From positions 241,001-305,000 of the forward strand of contig JABMCL010001606.1 of assembly GCA_018857735.1 (NCBI GenBank): DNA of 64,000 nt, in the 5' to 3' direction. The DNA is from Alviniconcha marisindica. Taxonomy: Eukaryota > Mollusca > Gastropoda > Provannidae. Positions 54,501 through 57,955 of this stretch are shown here, piece by piece (position 1 is the stretch's first letter; every line of letters starts with the position of its first letter). Under the pieces are notes generated by a model. It made no database searches. It had not been told where the DNA came from and worked only from the letters and a program-made list of their open reading frames with translations. The position numbers and the translations under genes were made by a program.

Positions 54501-57500
54501 CACTGACAGTATACCTTGAACTCTCTTTCTCTGTGTGGTGTATGAAGAATACAATATTATAACTACAGAATTATTATTCTGAGGTTTGAATGTATACACA
54601 TTAGCTGATCTTGTATAGTGGTGTGTGCTCACCCTTGTCGGTGAGATACAGCACCACAGAAATGACTATCACTTTGCACTAGGTCTGATTAGTAATAGTA
54701 CAGCAACACACCTAGTTTGGTTTGAAAGATATCAGTGGTTCAGAAAATATAGGATTGACAAACATTTAATGATGTTTTAACTATCACTGTGACTGTGAGC
54801 ACAGCAGTTCAATCTTTTTACAAGACACTCTGGACCATGATGCCTCATCAAACAAAGTTTGGTTACAAAAGGATCAGAAGTTCTTAAGATACAGCAGACA
54901 TGATCAGATTTTAATTACATGAGCCCACAATGTGACACTAACCTTGAAGATAGCAAAATAGGTTCATGATGATGCATCACCATGTTATCTTTCACTTAAA
55001 TTGTCCAGATGATATCATCTGGACGTTCAATGATGTTTTGAACCTTCACTGTGGCCTTGACCTTGAGCACAGCGAAGCAATATTTTCACAAGACACTTCA
55101 GCACCAAACCAAACACAAACAAGAAACAAAAACATGTACTAAAAAGGATGATCACAACATACACCTCAGAAAGTAGGCATATGAAAGACAAGCATCTCAC
55201 CAGAACTGACACTTAAGTTATCCCAAACAGTCCTTAGAATGAGGAGGAAGAGCTTAGAACTTGGAAACAAATGAAAAATGGAATCCTTTTAAATCACTGC
55301 CTACTTAATAAATGGAGCATCTTGCAAAGCCACGCTCAGTACAGCAGTACTCAAACTGTTCAAAAGTATTACAGACCCAGAATGTTTTTGTTTTTTTAAT
55401 TGTTTAAAAACAACAACAACTAAAGTCAATTCAAACAACTCTCTGTCTTCCCATCCCATCCCTATGTGTTATCGCCCTGATATAACCGTACTGGTTGACT
55501 GGGTGTAAAACACCAACTTACTTACTTACTTACTCCCTATGTGTTAATTAATCCCTAAGTGTTAGTTACTTTACTCAGTCAATTTACTCAGTTATTTTCT
55601 CCCTCTTGACCACAAAAATAGTGCTTTCATGCCAATCTTAGAACTCCCATCATTACAACTGTAACCTCCAGGCATTCACAGTCTCTCCCAAGATTACCAG
55701 TCTTTGATTACAATTCCAGAACAAGCAGTCTGAACTTTAAAGATTGAAAATGTTATGGCTTTTCAGACTGTTCAAAATTGTTTCTGCATACCAATGCACA
55801 CCCTGCAGTTCCCTAAACTGTCACCAAATTATCTCAGGATGAACAGCTACTGAGCTAGACTACACAAATGCAAAATGGGCTGAAAGCAAAACATTAACAT
55901 GAGAAATGAGACCCCCCCCCCCTTCACCCCAGCCACCTGGAAAAAAAGCCCTTTACCAAAGCAAACTAGACTTCTGTCCAAACTCGTGTAAATTTTACAT
56001 CATTGTATATCAATATACTTATATTAACTGTTGCATATCCTGTGGCATTTGGCCATACAGTTAACTATTCTACACCAGTGAGTGCGCAGAGAGCAGAAAC
56101 AGAAGGTGGAAGCCATGCAGGAGGACACAAACCCAAGTGCTGTCATCAACCATCTGGTCAGAAGGATCCTCTACCATCATGGGCAGACCCTGGGTCTTGC
56201 GCTCTTCATACATGTCCCTCATGTCAATGATCTTGTTCTCCAGCTTCTCCATTGTCCAGATCTGACCGCTGCGCTTTTTCCGCTTCACCAGGATGGCTGG
56301 CTCACTGACGAAAGCACCCCTCTGTGGAAGTAAACACTGATGGTTGACATGTGCAGACAGAAAAGAGGCTACCTAGTCTGTCACAATGTATACAAATACT
56401 GTGAGTGAGAGGCAGAAACTCTGCAGCTACTGTTGTAAGACAGGTGAATCTGATGTGAAACAGAAAGTGACATTCATTTTAACGCTTGCCTAGAAAAAGT
56501 AGCATGCATCCAAACTGTTCTGTGGCTGCAGTTTGCTTGCACTGAGCATCTGTGGGCCATTGTGGGTCATACTGTGCACCAACACTGTCCCAGGCCCCCA
56601 AACCAACTGAACATTTGTCGGACACTGTCCTAGGCCTGCAAACCAACTGCAGCTATTACCGTGCTGCAGCAGGCCTGAAATGTGATTCCAGTGGTAACCC
56701 GCATCCAGTGACATCCATGCTGAGAGGACTTTGGGCATGTCTTGCGGCCGATGGATACACATGACACTGACTCTTTTCTTGTTAAGTGTCAACAACATGT
56801 GTGCAAGGGAACAAAATTAGTGACCTCATTTTGGCCTAGGAACCAATTATGATTTGTAGTCAGTGAAATTTTGGTATTTCTTTTTGTAATGATTTTGCAA
56901 GAGAGCAGCAACATTAGTTGCTGCTCTCTTGCAAAATCATTACAAAAAGAAATACCAAAATTTCATGAAGTTATTTGCATGAAATTGTGGACTTCCTCTC
57001 AGTATACCAATGCGTCCCTGCCTGGAAGAAGCTATTTACATTCACGCAGAGACAATGGATGCAGCCAGTGCCAGTGCTTTTCCTGCTTGTAAGCATCTTC
57101 TTTTTCTTCTTCCTGCTGAGGACTGGGCTCACTGAGCATAATCAGTCCTCCAGTGACATCAATGATCTGACAGTTGTAGTTTGTCTTCATATCATCCACC
57201 AATTAAAAACAAAGCAAAATTAAGTAGTTGCAAAATTATGCAGTACTACTTACTCAAAATCTTTTTTGCAAGGAAATATATGTATTATATTCACACCTTT
57301 CAGATGCATTTGGATACATTTTCAGTTTTAAACCAGTGTGAGAGAAAAAGTTGGACCTCAAAGTTGTAGCGAGCCTGTCCATTCACCTGTCACCTCATGC
57401 ACTGCACAGCTCCACCTACCCGTCTGTTGGGGCTGAGGTTGGCAGCCGGGATCTGCAGGGTCACATGGAACTCTGTCTGCTTGCCCATCTCCTGAGCCAG

Positions 57501-57582
57501 GAAGTTGGCTTCACGCACCAGTGCATTGGACTTCACCACCTCCTCCCGCAGCTTGGCCAAGCTCTGCTTGAAGTTCTTCTCC
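13563..57582 (-). CDS. KIF13B: Kinesin-3 family motor protein, KIF13B / Kinesin-73 type (partial, 22 exons, 5' end outside window)
   Basis: This is a plus-end-directed microtubule motor of the kinesin-3 family. KIF13B relatives carry vesicles and bind the MAGUK protein Dlg through a stalk region; this is family knowledge. The 22 exons listed separately join with consistent phases into about 1,367 codons plus TAA at 13,563-13,565. In order they encode a post-FHA segment (REKNFKQSLAKLREEV, QTEFHVTLQIPAANLSPNRR), a coiled coil (MEKLENKIIDMRDMYEE), a conserved stalk (ENHNLIGVANIFLE, VAGKLHIEISKMGG, EARGLPPALAHFVFCQY, ITEEFIEFCSDGALSMEVWG), a DUF3694-like block (VVRLSHPASMELVLRKRIAI), a Ser/acidic disordered tail and a CAP-Gly domain (VRFIGP, WVGVELD, GKNDG). 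The CAP-Gly favours KIF13B over KIF13A. Motor and FHA domains must lie to the right of the window. The promoter is not visible. The call is from recognition, not a database search. Confidence 0.95.
14270..14482 (-). CDS. KIF13B: KIF13B exon 21: CAP-Gly domain, first part
   Basis: 213 nt, phase 1 to 1. The acceptor is CTGTTTTAG and the donor GTGAGT. It encodes (A)LEDNMSECSFGSRADLDRLL, EGPVPSWVQEGEGVTVTSTS, GPSKTGMVRFIGPVLFAPGN and WVGVELDQPE(G). The strand pattern VRFIGP...WVGVELD is the CAP-Gly core. Confidence 0.97.
15079..15415. repeat. 26-bp minisatellite, about 13 units
   Basis: Units caatggtcaacccttcacaa plus acaatc/t are nearly identical. The last three change to cccataacaaacaatgcagtg. 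It lies in the kinesin intron between exons 21 and 20... downstream of exon 20 on the minus strand. Confidence 0.93.
15559..15726. repeat. 84-bp perfect tandem duplication with inner duplication
   Basis: Two 84-bp copies start at 15,559 and 15,643. Each contains two copies of ttcttcagtttgcaacaaat, which makes a nested duplication. Confidence 0.93.
15981..16982 (-). CDS. KIF13B: KIF13B exon 20: long Ser/acidic disordered tail
   Basis: 1,002 nt, phase 1 to 1. The acceptor is CATGTTGCAG and the donor GTACAG. It starts (G)TQITPSSTTDSLGEAPIKG and YTPSMTSSGYGSQAVSTLTL; the MTSSGYGSQAVSTLTLSS motif is conserved in KIF13 tails. An acidic low-complexity run (IEEEEEAEDEANAEG) and a Ser/Asp-rich stretch follow, then a Gly/Lys-rich basic patch (GSGSKGGSGKKRGSGMRPRP) and SSLHLSEDSLA. 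It is likely an unstructured, phosphorylated linker before the CAP-Gly. Confidence 0.95.
17030..17310. repeat. Degenerate 30-35-bp repeat upstream of exon 20 acceptor
   Basis: Units resemble gcaacaggccacagggaaaa plus gagtaagctt. On the gene strand each reads ...TTTTCCCTGTGGCTGTTGCAGA, so it carries an acceptor-like TGTTGCAG identical to the true exon 20 acceptor. Weaker copies occur near 18,000 and 18,120. Confidence 0.75.
18937..19072 (-). CDS. KIF13B: KIF13B exon 19: acidic segment (IDSDDYQEFESYQ)
   Basis: 136 nt, phase 0 to 1. The acceptor is TTGACAG. The chosen donor, GTGGCA, is non-ideal but is the one that gives phase 1 for exon 20. It encodes DLDEEDDLPSHPKPHVARRL, LEPDTHSIDSDDYQEFESYQ and SQQMK(G). 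A cryptic donor further on cannot be excluded. Confidence 0.82.
19526..19552. repeat. (CA)n microsatellite
   Basis: About 13 CA units. Confidence 0.9.
19855..19979 (-). CDS. KIF13B: KIF13B exon 18: ATPKLVSPM...GKLVKPMMTLVEE
   Basis: 125 nt, phase 1 to 0. The acceptor is GTTTCAG and the donor GTTGGT is weak. It encodes (A)TPKLVSPMSAAGGKLVKPMM, TLVEEQHHREIKPLLHQDTE and E. Codon phase joins exon 17 and exon 19 without change. Confidence 0.88.
20415..21220. repeat. 25-bp minisatellite (gcatcagttactgccactata)
   Basis: About 30 imperfect units alternate between tactg(c/t)atcagttactg plus ccactata and tcactatgct. It is intronic, between exons 18 and 17. Confidence 0.9.
22680..23578. repeat. 30-bp minisatellite with 60-bp higher-order unit
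   Basis: The basic unit is gacttgattttatccacatc plus tgcctatct. In the middle (about 22,970-23,345) two variants alternate as a nearly identical 60-bp dimer repeated about six times, while the edges are more divergent. Confidence 0.9.
23974..24275 (+). pseudogene. THAP-domain pseudogene fragment, antisense in a kinesin intron
   Basis: ATG at 23,974 opens MPAYCVAMNCNNLQ...MHELPRNR, a THAP zinc-finger start (C-x4-C). After an in-frame TGA at 24,070-24,072 the same frame continues KWIKFIQFKQADF and LCSEHFNECDF (the C-x2-H half of the C2CH site), then KLTRCSGTLKILPD. THAP is a DNA-binding domain found in host factors and P-element-type transposases. The stop, and the lack of any domain after it, argue for a dead transposon- or gene-derived fragment. 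Confidence 0.75.
25120..25146. repeat. Poly-C tract (27 nt)
   Basis: Homopolymer after a (GT)-rich stretch at about 24,957-25,010. Confidence 0.95.
25535..25660. repeat. Dispersed repeat, TTCAGTTCAGTT family, copy 2
   Basis: It shares ttcagttcaagatggtatct, agcccatatg, tttgaaacagttccaatgtt with the copies at 9.5 and 34.8 kb. Confidence 0.6.
26085..26638. repeat. 79-bp minisatellite, 7 near-identical copies
   Basis: The unit begins aaaatggacagactgatgtc and ends catcaccaactgt. Copies are at exact 79-bp spacing with no differences I can see, apart from the edges of the first unit. The homogeneity suggests very recent expansion or an assembly-sensitive VNTR. Confidence 0.96.
26985..27048. repeat. 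Short tandem repeat (gttatatct-g/t)
   Basis: About six units of tgtgttatatct and its variants. Confidence 0.85.
27245..27515. repeat. 39-bp minisatellite, about 6 units
   Basis: Unit aactcatcatgtgatattac plus tgtgtgcctgaaccagaac. Copies are nearly identical. Confidence 0.93.
28241..28560 (+). mobile_element. tRNA-derived SINE, copy A
   Basis: The head has a pol III A-box-like tagctcagtgggcagagca and a degenerate B box (ggttcagtgcc). The body includes tctcccacagtcaactttca plus gtgcagactctc, and the tail reads acccaggtaag...ggttaattaaatattaaaa. It shares body and tail with copies at 37.4, 39.0 and 47.0 kb. Confidence 0.75.
29110..29278 (-). CDS. KIF13B: KIF13B exon 17 with two in-frame donors
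   Basis: 169 nt, phase 0 to 1. The acceptor is CTGATTTCAG and the distal donor GTGGGT. It encodes FRADSVQDLSLADQLSPKSR, NFPG, and then a 33-residue segment ending QRKRHSFSI. A second donor, GTGAGT after base 29,209, also leaves in phase 1 and removes exactly 99 nt. Both forms are therefore in frame. The RKRHSFS motif looks like a basophilic-kinase or 14-3-3-type site. Confidence 0.85.
30006..30425. repeat. 29-bp minisatellite (agcagcatctttactgtttg)
   Basis: About 14 units of aaagcagcatctttactgtt plus tgattagag, in the intron between exons 17 and 16. Confidence 0.92.
31282..31367. repeat. (GA)n microsatellite
   Basis: About 43 GA units. Confidence 0.97.
31814..31849 (-). CDS. KIF13B: KIF13B exon 16: 36-nt microexon (probable)
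   Basis: 36 nt, phase 0 to 0. The acceptor is CCTTTCAG and the donor GTAGAC. It encodes IVTSPTGLLQQQ. It fits the phase between exons 15 and 17, but skipping it would also keep the frame. It may be a cassette exon and, without transcript data, is the least certain exon. Confidence 0.65.
31968..32440. repeat. 49-bp minisatellite with a segmental duplication
   Basis: The unit contains cccatacacagggtacagac plus actgactgggtaactg. A segment with gaataactgccaccccatca and cacctgtttagtcc occurs twice (about 32,040-32,130 and 32,320-32,410), showing higher-order copying. Confidence 0.9.
32440..33930. other. Intron 15/16 region, no gene recognised
   Basis: Mostly AT-rich unique DNA with a G/C homopolymer-rich patch near 32,680-32,750 and an (AT)n run at about 33,545-33,580. 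No supported coding sequence. Confidence 0.5.
33933..34152. mobile_element. MITE-like element with about 30-bp terminal inverted repeats
   Basis: Left end gatccaaacacataaatggt plus tcaaaagaac; the right end is its reverse complement with about three differences (gttcttttgaaccttttatg, tatttggatc). It is about 220 bp with no ORF. The target-site duplication is unclear. Related to the element at 49.9-50.2 kb. Confidence 0.75.
34399..34482 (-). CDS. KIF13B: KIF13B exon 15: KTTSVPNINQ
   Basis: 84 nt, phase 0 to 0. The acceptor is GTGCTGCAG and the donor GTATGT. It encodes EVAVKELLTVSGRPISLRKT and TSVPNINQ. The basic/Ser context around LRKTTSVPN resembles the conserved phosphorylatable motif of KIF13 tails. 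Confidence 0.92.
34704..34730. repeat. Poly-C tract (27 nt)
   Basis: Uninterrupted C run in the kinesin intron 14, poly-G on the gene strand. Confidence 0.95.
34765..34955. repeat. Dispersed repeat, TTCAGTTCAGTT family, copy 3
   Basis: It shares gttcagttcagtt, tttgaaacagttccagtgtt, tctgattgacaatgg and tctcatcctttcaaggaaga with copies 1 and 2. Confidence 0.6.
35190..35342 (-). CDS. KIF13B: KIF13B exon 14: GSEELEELETLAQMA...
   Basis: 153 nt, phase 0 to 0. The acceptor is CTGCTGCAG and the donor CAA|GTAAGG. It encodes GSEELEELETLAQMAASHND, TSAVDGETYIEKYIKGISAV and ESILTLDRLRQ, a helical segment ending the conserved stalk. The acceptor is about 15 nt from the edge of a 1.85-kb tandem array. Confidence 0.93.
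35356..37205. repeat. 1.85-kb minisatellite (33/36-bp units) abutting exon 14 acceptor
   Basis: About 52 units of acatcaatcacagtgactgt plus aaccacactgatgacg, with a 3-bp length variant. Units grade from cacagtgac on the left to catggtgac and ccacactgacaataac on the right. Long frames are open on both strands because unit lengths are multiples of three and lack stops. The left edge is about 15 nt from the exon 14 acceptor. Confidence 0.95.
37391..37560 (+). mobile_element. tRNA-derived SINE, copy B (5' half)
   Basis: The head ggggtagctgagtggtagca (A box) and gggttgaagtcccgg (B box) look like a tRNA. The body ttctcctgggtcaactttct matches copies A and C. The anticodon-arm pairing is imperfect, and the extension beyond the acceptor stem fits a SINE, not a working tRNA gene. 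Confidence 0.7.
37595..37648 (-). CDS. KIF13B: KIF13B exon 13: small exon (YEVVSNLPK)
   Basis: 54 nt, phase 0 to 0. The acceptor is TGTTACAG and the donor GTGAGT. It encodes DYLSDSGIMYEVVSNLPK, which continues the same conserved domain. The preceding intron is only 667 nt and is mostly a pyrimidine/purine minisatellite. A SINE lies just after the donor. Confidence 0.93.
37735..38235. repeat. 26-bp pyrimidine/purine minisatellite filling intron 12
   Basis: About 19 units of ttccctctcaattccccttt plus tgtcat. On the gene strand it is purine-rich (GGGGAATTGAGAGGGAAA). It makes up most of a 667-nt intron. Confidence 0.93.
38316..38540 (-). CDS. KIF13B: KIF13B exon 12: DUF3694-like block
   Basis: 225 nt, phase 0 to 0. 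The acceptor is GGTGGTCAG and the donor GTGGGT. It encodes VCAIASWDSSLHDSASLNRV, TPANERMYMVVKAVVRLSHP, ASMELVLRKRIAINIYKKQS and LTSLTHMLKNRIIGS. The RLSHPASMELVLRKRI core matches the conserved kinesin-3 C-terminal domain. Confidence 0.95.
38805..39025. repeat. About 38-bp minisatellite (agagacatttggtgagtaga)
   Basis: Six imperfect units containing agagacattYggtgRgtaga plus gtgcataattaat. Confidence 0.85.
39028..39337 (+). mobile_element. tRNA-derived SINE, copy C (near full length)
   Basis: The head gggggtagttcagttggtag (A box) and agttcaagtcccc (B box) are well preserved. Then come the body (gagagtcagcttccagtgca), ggcagccataacattgtttg, acccaggtaatta and the tail ggacaatgaagtagtaaaaa. Confidence 0.8.
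39477..39607 (-). CDS. KIF13B: KIF13B exon 11: linker (ADDMSTPNAKE...)
   Basis: 131 nt, phase 1 to 0. The acceptor is TGTCCTGCCAG and the donor a strong GTAAGT. It encodes (A)DDMSTPNAKEGLQAVGVNSI, LPKEHNGQFVNLPIVKYFTE and VDN. The frame is open further upstream, but only the internal CAG gives the right phase. Confidence 0.92.
39610..41390. other. Intron 10, no gene recognised
   Basis: AT-rich unique DNA with a G-rich patch near 40,935-41,015. Two short segments (about 39,955-40,030 and 40,735-40,825) share gtcagttgatttcagatatg-like and ggtcagaatgttttatgtgg sequence, suggesting a short direct duplication. Confidence 0.45.
41398..41453 (-). CDS. KIF13B: KIF13B exon 10: small exon encoding VLFLDLNG
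   Basis: 56 nt, phase 2 to 1. The acceptor is GTTTCAG and the donor GTATGG. It encodes (W)HPPPNVEEHSPVLFLDLN(G). Kinesin-3 proteins have a VIFLDLN motif at this point after the coiled coil, and its phases bridge exons 9 and 11 exactly. This exon is too short to stand out as an open frame and was found from the expected motif. Confidence 0.9.
41680..42300. repeat. 30-bp minisatellite (ttgccatctattgtgataat)
   Basis: About 18 units of tgccatctattgtgataatt plus acccagacct, degenerating on the right into tactccagatcttatgatct. It lies upstream of the small exon 10. Confidence 0.92.
42438..42500. repeat. (GT)n microsatellite
   Basis: About 30 GT units with one interruption. Confidence 0.95.
43028..43154 (-). 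CDS. KIF13B: KIF13B exon 9 (acceptor region tandemly duplicated)
   Basis: 127 nt, phase 1 to 2. The acceptor is CTGTTTCAG and the donor GTGAGG. It encodes (D)KTEADSERERALIEQWVCLT and EERNAVLVPSPGSNIPGAPA, D, first two bases of W. Three further copies of the acceptor plus the first bases of this exon lie at 40-bp spacing upstream. The innermost copy is assigned as the real one because only it continues into conserved sequence. Confidence 0.94.
43154..43303 (-). repeat. 40-bp tandem repeat made of the exon 9 splice acceptor
   Basis: Four units at exact 40-bp spacing. On the gene strand each holds GGAATTGCTGTTTCAG|ATAAG. Acceptor positions are 43,154 (real), 43,194, 43,234 (mutated to CGG) and 43,274. 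The repeat unit spans the polypyrimidine tract, the AG and the first bases of the exon. Confidence 0.93.
44090..44360. repeat. Degenerate (aagacaaggc) repeat next to exon 8 donor
   Basis: Short 10-bp-based units (acaaggcaag, acaagatgag) are purine-rich on plus and CT-rich on the gene strand. It starts about 16 nt after the exon 8 donor. Confidence 0.9.
44376..44619 (-). CDS. KIF13B: KIF13B exon 8: stalk with coiled coil
   Basis: 244 nt, phase 0 to 1. The acceptor is ATCACTGCAG and the donor GTAAAC. It encodes GHSRRVLVRIKPVANSGTLP, LICECITSVHIGCLAVRSKL and then a charged helix (LTVLRDRWSKALARRKQYLD, EQIQKLINKP). The donor runs almost directly into an AG-rich array at 44,090-44,360. Confidence 0.95.
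44722..44790. repeat. Dispersed element fragment (ggtgttttacacccagtcaa family)
   Basis: It contains taacttggtgttttacaccc, agtcaaccagtatggttatt and cagggcaatgatcc. The reverse complement occurs at 28,803-28,860 and 55,478-55,545, with a partial copy at 51,918-51,960. Confidence 0.65.
44956..45088 (-). CDS. KIF13B: KIF13B exon 7: stalk
   Basis: 133 nt, entering in phase 2 and leaving in phase 0. The acceptor is TGCACCAG and the donor GTAAAG. It encodes WNEVMRKIEMWVECHELNDQ, GEYTPVEVIPKPEVPCAGVF and QLRQ. The first base completes the Arg codon split from exon 6. Confidence 0.94.
45428..45579 (-). CDS. KIF13B: KIF13B exon 6: conserved stalk (EEFIEFCSDGALSMEVWGH)
   Basis: 152 nt, entering in phase 0 and leaving in phase 2. 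The acceptor is CATTCCCAG and the donor GTCTGG is weak at position +3. It encodes VFRVPITEEFIEFCSDGALS, MEVWGHRSYGFGQMLTVADT and AQAKSRSVTD(R). Confidence 0.94.
45700..45858. repeat. 22-23-bp minisatellite (aaggtgacaccaagtaaatg)
   Basis: About seven units, upstream of the exon 6 acceptor by about 120 nt. Confidence 0.92.
46063..46233 (-). CDS. KIF13B: KIF13B exon 5: conserved stalk (EARGLPPALAHFVFCQY)
   Basis: 171 nt, phase 0 to 0. The acceptor is TTTTTAG and the donor GTAACA. It encodes VCIREARGLPPALAHFVFCQ, YSFWGHSDLVVVPPEINPDQ and ends SFTFNHEK. The stretch with aromatic residues around FVFCQYSFW is a hallmark of KIF13 stalks. Confidence 0.95.
46428..46568. mobile_element. Element core, inverted copy of 49,961-50,103
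   Basis: About 140 bp whose reverse complement matches the interior of the element at 49.9-50.2 kb at roughly 90 percent by eye. Both contain aggacaKtctggcatcc and catgaaaggttag. Confidence 0.75.
46600..46790. repeat. About 36-bp minisatellite (tttgatctatgctgaccacc), locus 1
   Basis: Five units containing gactttgatctatgctgacc and accagtggagcatgc. The same unit forms the array at 50,185-50,335. Confidence 0.9.
46970..47148 (+). mobile_element. SINE 3' portion, copy D
   Basis: It has acaaatcccaaacaacaggc, gttgtcttacccaggtatgg and gggattaatgaagtattaaa, matching the tail of SINE copies A and C. The tRNA head is missing. Confidence 0.65.
48309..48845 (-). pseudogene. Degenerate ORF with CxxC...HxxxxC motif, family uncertain
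   Basis: One frame runs 179 codons with a single in-frame TAA near 48,651. Before the stop: EYIPNLHGNYTLCDFRNDCR. After it: SDRCLFCVERLESQGNNMLK, KTAEDSVKEAVTRKQDQHIL and DTDLAAREAHHPATCRRDH. The C-x2-C followed by DLAAxEAHxHxxCRRDY-like sequence recalls a family of uncharacterised invertebrate proteins, often multicopy and possibly transposon-linked. That link is from memory and unverified. It lies in the same strand as, but inside an intron of, the kinesin gene. Confidence 0.55.
49770..49845. repeat. G-rich homopolymer patch
   Basis: Several runs of 5-12 G within 75 bp, C-rich on the gene strand. Confidence 0.85.
49894..50180. mobile_element. MITE-like element with about 60-bp terminal inverted repeats
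   Basis: Left arm 49,894-49,955 (gatccaaacacataaaagat, cttatttattatgacacaga) and right arm 50,121-50,180 are inverted copies with a few mismatches. The outer 30 bp match the TIR of the element at 33.9 kb. No ORF; the interior has an inverted paralogue at 46.4 kb. Confidence 0.85.
50185..50335. repeat. About 36-bp minisatellite, locus 2, touching exon 4 donor
   Basis: Four units of gactttgatctacactgacc plus accagtgaagcatgct. The last unit ends within a few bases of the exon 4 donor at 50,332. Confidence 0.9.
50333..50461 (-). CDS. KIF13B: KIF13B exon 4: conserved stalk (VAGKLHIEISKMGG)
   Basis: 129 nt, phase 0 to 0. The acceptor is TTGTTGCAG and the donor a strong GTAAGT. It encodes VAGKLHIEISKMGGAILDRY, then an acidic linker (AAEDNQEETSVPMG) and APLLIR. 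The donor sits directly against a 36-bp minisatellite at about 50,185-50,330. Confidence 0.95.
50625..50838. repeat. 37-bp minisatellite (gttgagcaccagccatcatt)
   Basis: Five units of gttgagcaccaRccatcatt plus ccactcacaaccaacaa, beginning about 165 nt upstream of the exon 4 acceptor. Confidence 0.92.
50840..52360. other. Intron 3 right part, no gene recognised
   Basis: Unique sequence with short open frames on both strands and no domain I can name. A partial copy of the ggtgtttta-cccagtcaacc repeat lies at about 51,918-51,960. Confidence 0.45.
52368..52514 (-). CDS. KIF13B: KIF13B exon 3: conserved kinesin-3 stalk
   Basis: 147 nt, phase 0 to 0. The acceptor is GTTTCCAG and the donor GTGAGA. 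It encodes DSGPPQVGDPFYESQENHNL then IGVANIFLECLFHDVKLDYH and VPIISQQGE, the well-conserved block after the FHA/coiled-coil region. Confidence 0.95.
53400..54480. repeat. Minisatellite with about twenty poly-C tracts
   Basis: Units of 45-60 bp contain actaaattcagccaccttgt, gcac or gcagc, then 7-22 C, then ttgtgtgctt. On the kinesin sense strand every unit has a long G tract. Tract lengths vary from unit to unit, and reading frames over them are meaningless. Confidence 0.96.
54480..56130. other. Intron 2 remainder, no gene recognised
   Basis: Unique DNA with a tail of the type gatcttgtatagtg...gtgctcacccttgtcggtga at about 54,608-54,680 (also near 31,415) and a gatataaccgtactggttga element at 55,478-55,545. 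No coding support. Confidence 0.5.
56133..56321 (-). CDS. KIF13B: KIF13B exon 2: coiled-coil segment
   Basis: 189 nt, phase 0 to 0. The acceptor is TTCCACAG and the donor GTTTGT is somewhat weak. It encodes RGAFVSEPAILVKRKKRSGQ followed by IWTMEKLENKIIDMRDMYEE, a short amphipathic coiled coil typical of kinesin-3 stalks, and ends DDSTW. Confidence 0.93.
56864..56965. repeat. Perfect inverted repeat, 49-bp arms, 4-nt loop
   Basis: Arms at 56,864-56,912 and 56,917-56,965 are exact reverse complements around atta. It lies in the intron between exons 1 and 2, so the pre-mRNA would fold into an uninterrupted 49-bp duplex. Confidence 0.97.
57420..57582 (-). CDS. KIF13B: KIF13B exon 1 of window: post-FHA segment
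   Basis: The acceptor is TGTGTCCAG just right of 57,582 and the donor is GTAGGT left of 57,420. The first base completes a codon begun in an exon outside the window, and the exon exits in phase 0. It encodes EKNFKQSLAKLREEVVKSNA and continues to QTEFHVTLQIPAANLSPNRR, a highly conserved stretch just after the FHA domain in KIF13 proteins. The acceptor abuts a tandem array starting at about 57,590. Confidence 0.93.
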
Positions 57583-57589
57583 CTGGACA

Positions 57590-57955
57590 CACAATCACCA
57601 CCTTCCATGATGGTTCACTGAGCACATCATCAACACCTTCCATACACATTATTACAACCTTTCATGATGGTTCACTGAGCACACCATCACCACTTTCCAT
57701 GATGGTTCACTAAGCACACCATCACCACCTTCCAGGACTGTTCACAGAACTCAATCACCACCTAACTTCCATGACTGTTCACTGAACACACAATCACCAC
57801 CTAACTTCCATGACTGTTCACTGAACACACAATCATCACCTAACTTCCATGACTGTTTACTGAACACACAATCACCACCTAACTTCCATGACTGTTTACT
57901 GAACACACAACCAACACTTGCCATGATGGTTCACTACACACGCCATCATTACCTT
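57590..57955. repeat. About 38-bp minisatellite built on the exon 1 acceptor
   Basis: About nine units contain catgactgttcactgaacac and acaatcaccacct. On the gene strand each reads GGTGATTGTGTGTTCAG, closely matching the real acceptor (GGTGATTGTGTGTCCAG) that ends the array. Confidence 0.9.

Noticed and set aside
53351..54562. Proline- and glycine-rich ORFs
   Set aside because: They are translations of poly-C/poly-G tracts of variable length. Frame changes with every tract.
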